NCBI GenBank assembly: GCA_937996595.1
Contig: CALKVC010000040.1
Span: 1 to 22,636, forward strand
Direction of reading: 5' to 3'
From: an uncultured Chitinophagaceae bacterium
Lineage (GTDB): Bacteria > Bacteroidota > Bacteroidia > Chitinophagales > Chitinophagaceae
Length of the DNA stretch: 22,636 bases
The translations under genes and the position numbers were made by a program. Below, piece by piece: positions 5,945 through 13,069 of the stretch. Within the stretch, counting starts at the first letter, position 1; every line of letters starts with the position of its first letter. The notes below the pieces were generated by a model that worked only from the letters and a program-made list of their open reading frames with translations, searched no databases and was not told the DNA's origin.

Positions 5945-6754
5945 ATGAGTGATTTTTTTAGAAATAAAGTTATTGCCATCACTGGTGGCAGCGACGGGAT
6001 TGGCAGGGCCCTCATTGAATCGCTATTGCCCATGGGTGCAAAAATTGCCACCTGTGCAAGAAACCAGGATAAATTATATGACCTGCAATTGCGTCATTCC
6101 ACTTCTCCGCTCCACTGCATAGTGGCAGATGTAAGCAATTACAATGACTGCAAACTTTTTATAGAATCCACCATAAAACAATTTGGCGGCATTGATATCC
6201 TCATAAACAATGCAGGTATTTCAATGAGAAGTTTATTGAAAGATGCCGAATTAGAGGTATTCAGGAAGGTGATGGACATCAATTATTTTGGTACGGTATA
6301 TTGTACAAAACTGGCACTTAACTCAATCATTGAAAGAAAGGGAACCATTGTTGGGATGTCATCCATAGCCGGTTACCGCGGATTACCGGGCAGAAGCGGT
6401 TACTCAGCCAGCAAATTTGCTGTTAACGGCTGGCTGGAAGCCATAAGGGTTGAACTGGCCGATGACGGTGTTAATGTTATGTGGGTAAGCCCTGGTTATA
6501 CAAAAAGTAATATTCGCAATGCTGCCCTTAATCATAAAGGACAGTCGCAGGGCGAAACCCCTTTGAACGAATCTGAACTGATGAGCCCTGAAGATTGTGC
6601 CAGGCATATCATTAGCGCCATCATTAAGAAGAAAAGGACCCTGATACTTACCTTTAAAGGGAAGCAAACTGTCTTTATCAATAAACTTTTTCCATACATA
6701 GCTGATATCTTTACAAAAAGATTTTTCTTTAAGGATGGAAAACTTATCAAATAA
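5945..6754 (+). CDS. Short-chain dehydrogenase/reductase (classical SDR)
   Basis: A 269-residue NAD(P)-dependent oxidoreductase with a Rossmann fold. Visible motifs are TGGSDGIG (13-20, dinucleotide binding), the adenine-pocket ADV (61-63), NNAG (88-91), the catalytic Ser in GMSSIAG (139-140), Tyr153-xxx-Lys157 in YSASK, and SPGYTKSNI after beta-6. ARN at 38-40 gives an Arg in the cofactor loop after beta-2, compatible with NADP(H) preference. The C-terminal tail (about 238-269, KGKQTVFINKLFPYIADIF...) is basic and hydrophobic, as in DHRS7-like SDRs that associate with membranes. It is probably the first gene of a unit with the DUF62 gene (51 bp gap) and the DUF2911 gene. Substrate unknown; the family call is secure. 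Confidence 0.93.
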   Translation: MSDFFRNKVIAITGGSDGIGRALIESLLPMGAKIATCARNQDKLYDLQLRHSTSPLHCIVADVSNYNDCKLFIESTIKQFGGIDILINNAGISMRSLLKDAELEVFRKVMDINYFGTVYCTKLALNSIIERKGTIVGMSSIAGYRGLPGRSGYSASKFAVNGWLEAIRVELADDGVNVMWVSPGYTKSNIRNAALNHKGQSQGETPLNESELMSPEDCARHIISAIIKKKRTLILTFKGKQTVFINKLFPYIADIFTKRFFFKDGKLIK

Positions 6755-6805
6755 TATCCAGCTTCATAATAATTAAAACACTGGTATCATTACCACATTA
6801 ATTTC

Positions 6806-7639
6806 ATGCCATTACTAACCCTTACAAGTGACATCGGCGAACAGGATTTCCTGACTGGCGCCATTAAGGGACAATTATTGCAATCCGGAATTGAATTCAA
6901 TATCATCGACATCACACATTCCCTTTCTCCTTTCAATTATCCGCAAGCTGCCTATGTTTGCCGTAACGCTATCAGAAATTTCCCGAAAGGCAGCTTTCAC
7001 TTGATACTGATAAACCTGTTTGATGAAAAAAAAGAACATGTGCTGCTGGCTGAACATAACGGGCATTATATAGGATGTGCAGACAATGGCCTGCTTACCA
7101 TGATACTTGAGGAAATACCGCAGCAGGTTGTTTCCCTAAACCTTGGAAAAACAAATCAAAAAAACACATTGTTCTGTATCAGCGTATTTGCTAAAGCATT
7201 TGCCGAATTACTGAAAGGGAAAAAACTGGAACAAATCGGAGATGCCTCCGTGTCAATCCAGGTAAAGAACCATTTACGCCCGCTAACCGGAAACGACTGG
7301 ATAGAAGGGCAAATCATATTTATAGATAACTTTGAGAATGTGATAGTAAATATCAATAAAGATGAATTTGAGGAACAAAGAAAAGGAAGAAGTTTTACAA
7401 TCGTTTTCAAACGGGATGAAGTGATTGACAAAATAAGCGAAACATACGCTGATGTAAATGAGGGGGAGAAACTAGCTTTATTTAATGCTGCCGGATACCT
7501 TGAAATAGCCATCAATAAGGGCAATGCTGCAGGATTATTCGGATTACAGGGTTTTTCCGAAAAACAACAACTATATTCATCCCAGCAGATTAATAATAAA
7601 AATCTTTTTTACCAGACCGTAAAAGTGTTTTTCCAATAA
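6806..7639 (+). CDS. DUF62 / SAM hydroxide adenosyltransferase-fold protein, triad residues apparently missing
   Basis: A 277-residue protein of the DUF62 family (SAM hydrolase, fluorinase and chlorinase fold). N-terminal landmarks are TLTSDIGEQDFLTGAIKG (5-22), DITH (35-38) and ADNG (92-95). The C-terminal domain shows IDNFENVIVNI (173-183) and NAAGYLEIAINKGNAAGLFG (227-246), both standard. Family members split SAM into adenosine and methionine using a water activated by an Asp-Arg-His triad (DPGVG...R and TFHGRD regions). Here the matching places read INLFDEKKEH (Asn70, Glu77) and TLFCISVF (Phe123), so by my alignment all three residues are replaced. The SAM-binding fold seems intact, so it may bind an adenosyl compound without hydrolysing it, or use other residues. 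It follows the SDR gene by 51 bp and precedes DUF2911 by 28 bp. Fold secure; activity open. Confidence 0.88.
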   Translation: MPLLTLTSDIGEQDFLTGAIKGQLLQSGIEFNIIDITHSLSPFNYPQAAYVCRNAIRNFPKGSFHLILINLFDEKKEHVLLAEHNGHYIGCADNGLLTMILEEIPQQVVSLNLGKTNQKNTLFCISVFAKAFAELLKGKKLEQIGDASVSIQVKNHLRPLTGNDWIEGQIIFIDNFENVIVNINKDEFEEQRKGRSFTIVFKRDEVIDKISETYADVNEGEKLALFNAAGYLEIAINKGNAAGLFGLQGFSEKQQLYSSQQINNKNLFYQTVKVFFQ

Positions 7640-7667
7640 ATTATTCACCAGATAAAATAAAAACAAA

Positions 7668-8498
7668 ATGAAAAAATTAAGTGTCAGCCTGGTAACCCTG
7701 TTATGGGCTATTGCCATAAATGCCCAGGTTAAAATGCCGGCCCCTTCGCCAACACAGACTATCAAACAGGATTTTGGCATGGGTAATATAGAACTCACCT
7801 ATTCAAGGCCAGCAGCCAAAGATAGAAAGATATTTGGCGACCTTGTACCATACAACAAGCTATGGCGCACTGGCGCCAACGCGGCAACCATCATCCGGTT
7901 TTCTGAGCCTGTTGAAATAAAAGGTAAAAAAGTTGATACCGGTTCATATGCCCTGTATACAATTCCGGGAGCAGATTCCTGGGAAATCATACTGAATAAA
8001 GGCATTAAAAACTGGGGTGTAGACGGATACAAAGAATCAGAAGATGTGTTAAGGGTATCGGTAACTCCCATGAACATGGGTTCTAAAATGGAATCATTCA
8101 CCATGCAATTTGCCGATATTAAGCCTGAAAGCTGTGAGCTGCATATCATGTGGGAAAAAACTGCGGTAGCCATTCCCATAACAACCAACATCAGGGAAAA
8201 AGTAAAAGCCCAACTGGAAGAAGCGTTGAAAACTGAAAAGAAACCATACTGGCAGGCAGCTCAATTCTACAATGAATTTGAAAAGAACAGCGCCAAAGCA
8301 CTTGAATATGCCAGCAAAGCAGCAGAAGCAAATCCAAAAGCCTTCTGGATATTCCTGTACAAGGCCAGAATACAAAAAGAGATGGGTGATAAAGATGGTG
8401 CCCTGGAAAGCGCAAAGAAATCGCTGGAACTGGCCACTGAAGCTAAGAATGACGACTACATAAAGATGAATGAGGAGCTGATTAAAAAATTAAAATAA
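7668..8498 (+). CDS. Secreted DUF2911 protein with C-terminal TPR region
   Basis: A 276-residue exported protein. The signal peptide (MKKLSVSLVTLLWAIAINAQ) ends near residue 20. Residues 30-175 are a DUF2911 domain, recognised by IELTYSRPAAKDRKIFGDLV, PYNKLWRTGANAATIIRF, GSYALYTIPG, and LHIMWEKTAVAIPI. Residues about 205-276 are helical with TPR-like spacing (WQAAQFYNEF, ALEYASKAAEANPKAFW, KDGALESAKKSLELA). DUF2911 is common in Bacteroidota; it is predicted to be periplasmic and its function is unknown. The gene is the last of the SDR-DUF62-DUF2911 run and ends just before a strong terminator. Start ATG 7668 is set by the signal peptide. Family assignment is secure. Confidence 0.93.
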   Translation: MKKLSVSLVTLLWAIAINAQVKMPAPSPTQTIKQDFGMGNIELTYSRPAAKDRKIFGDLVPYNKLWRTGANAATIIRFSEPVEIKGKKVDTGSYALYTIPGADSWEIILNKGIKNWGVDGYKESEDVLRVSVTPMNMGSKMESFTMQFADIKPESCELHIMWEKTAVAIPITTNIREKVKAQLEEALKTEKKPYWQAAQFYNEFEKNSAKALEYASKAAEANPKAFWIFLYKARIQKEMGDKDGALESAKKSLELATEAKNDDYIKMNEELIKKLK

Positions 8499-8518
8499 AT
8501 AAACAGTTATTTATTTCT

Positions 8519-8561
8519 GAGCTGTTCCGGGTAATCAACATAAACCTGGAACAGCTTTTTT
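8519..8561 (+). terminator. Strong rho-independent terminator after DUF2911
   Basis: AGCTGTTCCGGG (8520-8531) pairs over 12 bases with CCTGGAACAGCT (8545-8556), with one G-T wobble and a 13-base loop, followed by TTTTT-C. The T run is on the plus strand only, so it ends the SDR-DUF62-DUF2911 transcript. The converging symporter gene would get the stem but no T run. Confidence 0.85.
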
Positions 8562-8591
8562 CATGTACCAATTTAAAGTTAAAACCAGGTA

Positions 8592-10217
8592 TTATTTCTT
8601 TTGATGGATAAGCAACGGTTGCAGTATCATGCTTACAATGATCACTAAGATGGCCCCTATTGCATTCAACCAGAGAAAAGAAATCACATCCATCCTGTAA
8701 ATCAGTATCACCAGCAATTCTGCAATGATAGAACCATAAAAAACCGCATTGGATTTTACCTGTTTTATCCAAAAAGCAACCAAAAAGATTCCAAGGATGA
8801 CCCCGTAAAAAAGAGACCCCAGGATATTAACGGCTTCTATAAGGCTATTGCCGATATTCTGTGCAAACATGGCTATTACGATACACAAAATACCCCAGCC
8901 CAACGTATACCAGTGGGCAACACGATAGTCTTCCAGGTCAGATTCTTTCTTAACAAAGAATTTCTTATGAAAATCAACAACGGTGCATGCTGCCAGCGAA
9001 TTAAGCGCCGCCGCAATACTTCCCCAGGCTGCCAGGAAAATGATGGCAAAAACAAGTCCAATCAAACCAACAGGCAAATTATCTTTAACAAAACTCAGGA
9101 AAATATAATTATTGTCGTTCACGTCTTCCCCGGGAAGCGCTTTCGCCAATACCTTTTTATATTCTAGCCTGTATAAGGCCGCCTCCTGACTGTTCCTGTT
9201 AGCCCTTGCTTCCTCATACTTCATTTGAATACCTCGCAGCGTATCTCCATAACCGGTTTGCATAGCTGCTTCATTGGTTGCAGGTGAAAAATAAACAGGT
9301 GCTTTGTTATACTGGTAAAATGAAAAAATCAGAATGCCAAGCAGCAGTATGAAAAACTGCATGGGAACCTTAACCAGCCCGTTCATCAACAGGCCGGTTC
9401 TGCTTTCTGTCATATCCTTTGCAGTGAGGTACCTTCCCACCTGGCTATGGTCGGTGCCGAAATAACTGAGGGAAAGAAAAAAACCACCGATCAGCCCGCT
9501 CCAGATATTGTATTTATCCTTCCAGTCGAAACCGGTTTCCGTAAACCCGGTTGTGATGATATTCATCTTCCCGTTTTCACCGGCAACCTGTAATGCTTCA
9601 TTGAATCCAATATTTACCGGCAGGAGTTTTACTGCCAGGTATCCCACAATGAATAATGAAACAAATACGATGATCATCTGAAGTTTTTGCGTATAAGCCA
9701 CGGCCCTGGCACCTCCGCTGATGGTGTAGATGATGAGCAGCCCTCCCATCACCAGGTTTGTAAAATAGATATTCCATCCCATCAGCGAACTAAGCACTAA
9801 CGAAGGGGCATATATACTTATCCCCGTGCTTAACCCCCTTGAAAGAAGGAAAAGAAATGAGGTAAACGTCCTTGTCTTTACATCAAACCGCTGTTCAAGG
9901 AATTCATAAGCGGTAATCACTTTAAGCCTGCTGAAAACAGGAACAAAGAAGATACTTATAACGATCATGGCAAGGGGAAGTCCGAAATAATACTGAACAA
10001 ACCTCATACCATCACTGTAAGCCTGCCCCGGGCCGGTTAAGAACGTGATGGCACTGGCCTGTGTACCCATGATACTTAACAATACAAGATACCAGGGCAT
10101 GCTTCGGTTACTCAGGAAATAACCTTCCAGGTTCCTGGTTGTACGGCTTTTATATACACCATAAACAATAATGCTGCACAACGTTGCCACTAATATGATC
10201 CAGTCGGCCTTACTCAT
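8592..10217 (-). CDS. Sodium:solute symporter (SSS family)
   Basis: A 541-residue inner-membrane transporter of the LeuT-fold sodium:solute symporter family with about 13 helices. Landmarks are EGYFLSNRSMPW (31-42), the broken first core helix GTQASAITFLTGPGQAY (51-67), AYEFLEQRF (103-111), SGGARAVAYTQKLQ (167-180), SYFGTDHSQVGRYLTAKD (251-268), and the Na2-site region WGSIAAALNSLAACTVVDF (398-416). A polar, charged insert of about 75 residues (roughly 303-380, between the helix near 285-300 and the one near 382-397) should face outward. The frame extends 27 codons upstream, but I start at ATG 10217 because an upstream small ORF overlaps that ATG by four bases and the extension is its shadow. 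Substrate unknown; the secreted PIG-L enzyme upstream suggests a sugar or amino-sugar derivative. Confidence 0.92.
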   Translation of the reverse strand: MSKADWIILVATLCSIIVYGVYKSRTTRNLEGYFLSNRSMPWYLVLLSIMGTQASAITFLTGPGQAYSDGMRFVQYYFGLPLAMIVISIFFVPVFSRLKVITAYEFLEQRFDVKTRTFTSFLFLLSRGLSTGISIYAPSLVLSSLMGWNIYFTNLVMGGLLIIYTISGGARAVAYTQKLQMIIVFVSLFIVGYLAVKLLPVNIGFNEALQVAGENGKMNIITTGFTETGFDWKDKYNIWSGLIGGFFLSLSYFGTDHSQVGRYLTAKDMTESRTGLLMNGLVKVPMQFFILLLGILIFSFYQYNKAPVYFSPATNEAAMQTGYGDTLRGIQMKYEEARANRNSQEAALYRLEYKKVLAKALPGEDVNDNNYIFLSFVKDNLPVGLIGLVFAIIFLAAWGSIAAALNSLAACTVVDFHKKFFVKKESDLEDYRVAHWYTLGWGILCIVIAMFAQNIGNSLIEAVNILGSLFYGVILGIFLVAFWIKQVKSNAVFYGSIIAELLVILIYRMDVISFLWLNAIGAILVIIVSMILQPLLIHQKK

Positions 10218-10330
10218 GAATATTGTTTGGATAACAAGTAAAAGATAATAACCTGCAATACGAGGAAAGATATCACAGCCAGGTACCACCAGTTCCAATA
10301 TGACCTTCCTTTTTGCATCCGGTTATTCAT
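10214..10330 (-). CDS. 38-residue single-helix membrane peptide, coupled to the symporter
   Basis: A short ORF starting at ATG 10330 and ending with TGA at 10214-10216. The peptide begins MNNRMQKGRSYWNWWYL, followed by a hydrophobic stretch (AVISFLVLQVIIFYLL, about residues 18-33) and ends SKQYS. Its stop overlaps the symporter start as ATGA, a classic translational-coupling arrangement. A basic N-terminus, a Trp-rich interface belt and one helix suggest an N-in single-pass inner-membrane peptide. The layout recalls known small companion subunits of sodium:solute symporters (DUF4212 type, which also open with a YW motif before a helix), but this one is shorter and I cannot claim homology. The frame is interrupted on both sides, so it is not part of a larger gene. 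Confidence 0.7.
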   Translation of the reverse strand: MNNRMQKGRSYWNWWYLAVISFLVLQVIIFYLLSKQYS

Positions 10331-10341
10331 GTTTGAAATTT

Positions 10342-10362
10342 AAAAATACCTGCTATGCAGGC
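10342..10362 (-). terminator. Weak hairpin between PIG-L gene and the symporter pair
   Basis: On the minus strand TGCCTGC-ATA-GCAGGTA forms a stem of five perfect pairs extended by a G-T wobble and a T-A pair, with a three-base loop and then TATTTTTAAAT. It lies about 40 bases after the PIG-L stop. It could attenuate rather than fully stop read-through into the small ORF and symporter. Confidence 0.4.
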
Positions 10363-10402
10363 AGAAAACATAATTAAATCTGCGTGTAAAAACAAACATC
10401 AT

Positions 10403-12892
10403 TTACTTGTTTTGCGGCAATGCAACCAGGTTTGCCATCAGCCTGAATGCTCCCGGCACCCCTGCCGGCAATTGCCTGAAAAATACCAGGCTGGCATACA
10501 CGAAATTGCCTTTCCCGTATCTGGCGATAGCCAGGCTGCCATTCGTCTGGCCGGCACCCTTATCCTGCATGCCGATTGGCAATTCAAATTCTGCAACCGG
10601 TTTTACCAACTGGTAGGTACTTCTTTCCTGCACCCACCCTTCAAAATCCTTTTGCGTTATCTTATTCGGATAATTCAATACCGGGTGAGCCGGCAATAAA
10701 AAAACAACAGGTGCATCCTCTTCCGAAACCCTTGACCCTGCTTCAATGGAAAACGGGTAAGGACCGGCAACCCATCGCTTCTGGCCCACTAAATTGCTTT
10801 TCATATACTGAACAATCAGGTTGCCACCGTTCTTTACATACCTGTTCAACACATCATTCTTATCACTCAGGTATTCATGCAGGTTATATGCCCGTATCCC
10901 GGTTATAATTGCATCAAACTGCTTCAGGTTATTATCTGTTATATCGTTTTCAGCTAACACCCTCACTTCAAATCCCATCGCTTCCAAAGCCTGTGGAACC
11001 TTATCTCCCGCTCCGGGAATATAACCAATGAGCCTGCCCTTTGTTTTCAGGTCCATTCTTATTATCCTCGTCTGATCGTAATAGTTATAAAAAATATCGG
11101 GAATATGATCGTAACTTATTTTTTGGAGGGAAAAAAACTGGTGCTCATACAAAGAGGGAGACGATAACTCGGCCCCTGCCAACACTGAGGTATTTGGAGA
11201 TACAGAATCGCCGCTGATCATTACACTCACCGTGTGCTTACTTCCGTTACGGTACTCCAATGCTGAATCAAATACCAACTGTTCCCTGTTGCCATATCTT
11301 ACAATGAACTTCATGCTATCTTTAATGAAGGTATTGGACTGGATGGTATACCTGACTGGCTTCCGTTGGTTCCTGGTTTCATTGCTGAAAATCAAAGTGG
11401 AAGGTGAACTGTTTATGAAAACAGGATTAATCATTTGTATGGGTTGGTATAGTTCGCCTTTCACCGGATCGGTAAACTTATACAGTACTGGTTTCCTGTA
11501 TTCGTAACGGTTACCCGCAATAGTAATGTTAAAAACCGCCTGGTAACCGTCATTTTCAGCCTTTCCGATATCGGATGCTGAGGCAACATCATAAGCAGCG
11601 CCCTGTATTCCGCGTTCAAGCCAGTAAGGCTGTGAGGCTGGTTCGTTCACAGGTATTTTTATAGCAACCGGTATCACTTTGTTTACGTTTCTGCCTGTGT
11701 TACCAGCCTGGTAACTGTTTCCAAACAGGCTAACTGTAACATCCTCAATATCTGCTCCTGTACGGTTATTGAAAGTAATGGAAAATTTAGCGCTATCACC
11801 AATCACATTCAACTGGTTTTGTGCCGTAACTTCCATGAACAGGCCGCCGCAAGCTTCCATCAACAGCATCACATCTTCCAGTTTCTTATTACGCCAGCTG
11901 CTTTCCGGTAGTTTTTTAATCTGCTGGTATAATGCTGCCAGGGCAGGCACTGATGCAGCCGGATTTTCCGTTTTAAAACTATTAATGATACCATTAATAA
12001 CATTACCGATTGATGCACCGCCACTGATTCTTGACCAACCCGTATCAACCCCGTCCATCAATGAGTTTACCGGGGCTTCTCCGCCAGTATTTGTAAAAAA
12101 CTCGATGATCTGCCCGCGCCGCCTGGGCCTTCCCTCTCCCTGGCTTTTATGCATTGCCCTTGCCTCAGCCCCTATTTCGCCGTAACTTTTTCCAAAAACA
12201 GGATTAAAAACACCGATATCAATCTTCATCTGATCGTCACCGGTAGTGTTATTGCTTCCAAAATTATACGTGTTCCATAAAATCCTTTTTGCTTTCCATG
12301 GCCGCACCGACTCACTCAACTGTTCTGGAAACCTGGCCGGGTCTGCAGCAGCCTCGAATGCCTCATCGGCAATGATTGCAGAAGCAGCATGGTGGCCATG
12401 GCCTGCCCTGCTGTCTGTTGGAAATCGCTTAATTATTATATCCGGCTGGTAATGCCTGATTACCCAAACCACATCGTACAGTATTTTCTCTTTGTTCCAG
12501 GTTTGAAGGGTTTCATCAGCACTTTTACTGTATCCAAACTCATAAGCCCTTGTAAAATACTGCTCAGCACCATCTATCTTCCTGGCTGCAATCAGTTCCT
12601 GTGTGCGGATAAGCCCCAGGTCAACCCCCTGCTCGTCGCCAATTAGGTTCTGGCCTCCGTCGCCCCTGGTGAGGCTGAGATATGCAGTACGGTATAACCT
12701 GTCAAAAGAAAGGTATGGGAGCAGGCTGTTATTCTCATCATCCGGGTGTGCAGCAATATACAACACTGAACCCAGCACATTCAGCTTTCGGAGCTGCAGC
12801 AGAATTTCAGCGGCATTATACACGCGGGGTGTTTGTGCCATAACTGGTAACCAAAAAACAATTGAAAAAATAAACAATAAAATTCGCTGCAT
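10403..12892 (-). CDS. Secreted PIG-L (LmbE) family deacetylase, large Bacteroidota type
   Basis: An 829-residue exported protein. The signal peptide (MQRILLFIFSIVFWLPVMAQ) ends near residue 20. Residues about 40-260 are a PIG-L/LmbE zinc hydrolase domain: AHPDDE (48-53) supplies zinc ligands and the catalytic Asp, and GHGHHAAS (164-171) supplies the later His ligand. Residues about 360-580 look like beta-sandwich material. Residues about 617-820 resemble a class I glutamine-amidotransferase/ThuA-like fold (FDAIITGIRAYN, YVKNGGNLIVQY) without a visible catalytic Cys-His pair. PIG-L enzymes remove N-acetyl groups from GlcNAc-type substrates; a periplasmic location argues against a role in bacillithiol synthesis. 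It lies upstream of the symporter pair on the same strand. Length and domain order match a common Bacteroidota family. Confidence 0.92.
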   Translation of the reverse strand: MQRILLFIFSIVFWLPVMAQTPRVYNAAEILLQLRKLNVLGSVLYIAAHPDDENNSLLPYLSFDRLYRTAYLSLTRGDGGQNLIGDEQGVDLGLIRTQELIAARKIDGAEQYFTRAYEFGYSKSADETLQTWNKEKILYDVVWVIRHYQPDIIIKRFPTDSRAGHGHHAASAIIADEAFEAAADPARFPEQLSESVRPWKAKRILWNTYNFGSNNTTGDDQMKIDIGVFNPVFGKSYGEIGAEARAMHKSQGEGRPRRRGQIIEFFTNTGGEAPVNSLMDGVDTGWSRISGGASIGNVINGIINSFKTENPAASVPALAALYQQIKKLPESSWRNKKLEDVMLLMEACGGLFMEVTAQNQLNVIGDSAKFSITFNNRTGADIEDVTVSLFGNSYQAGNTGRNVNKVIPVAIKIPVNEPASQPYWLERGIQGAAYDVASASDIGKAENDGYQAVFNITIAGNRYEYRKPVLYKFTDPVKGELYQPIQMINPVFINSSPSTLIFSNETRNQRKPVRYTIQSNTFIKDSMKFIVRYGNREQLVFDSALEYRNGSKHTVSVMISGDSVSPNTSVLAGAELSSPSLYEHQFFSLQKISYDHIPDIFYNYYDQTRIIRMDLKTKGRLIGYIPGAGDKVPQALEAMGFEVRVLAENDITDNNLKQFDAIITGIRAYNLHEYLSDKNDVLNRYVKNGGNLIVQYMKSNLVGQKRWVAGPYPFSIEAGSRVSEEDAPVVFLLPAHPVLNYPNKITQKDFEGWVQERSTYQLVKPVAEFELPIGMQDKGAGQTNGSLAIARYGKGNFVYASLVFFRQLPAGVPGAFRLMANLVALPQNK

Positions 12893-13044
12893 ATCATAAC
12901 ATTATACATACGAATGTAAGGAAATGACAAACAGCAACATAACCGTTTATAAAAGTATATAACCCGGGTAAAAATAATCCTGTTCTGATTGATTGCATAA
13001 TACCTTACATACCAGGCCGCCATGAGCAGTTAAAATAGAAAATC

Positions 13045-13052
13045 TATATTTG
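13045..13052 (+). promoter_or_regulatory. Bacteroidota -7 box for ggt
   Basis: TATATTTG is an exact TAnnTTTG match 17 bases before the ggt ATG (13070). No TTG lies at the expected -33 distance. It sits within the 177-bp divergent region shared with the PIG-L gene, where I see no equally clear box on the other strand. Confidence 0.45.
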
Positions 13053-13069
13053 AATGAAAGAGTGTAATC

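Noticed and set aside
10218..10298. 27-codon N-terminal extension of the symporter
   Set aside because: The extension is the shadow of the 38-residue membrane ORF in another frame and lacks the family's usual start; ATG 10217 gives a normal N-terminus.
10403..12892. Bacillithiol biosynthesis deacetylase (BshB)
   Set aside because: BshB is a small cytoplasmic protein; this one is exported, 829 residues long and has extra C-terminal domains.
12781..13023. 80-codon minus-strand ORF in the PIG-L/ggt divergent region
   Set aside because: It overlaps the PIG-L start in another frame, and its residues show no signal peptide or family features.
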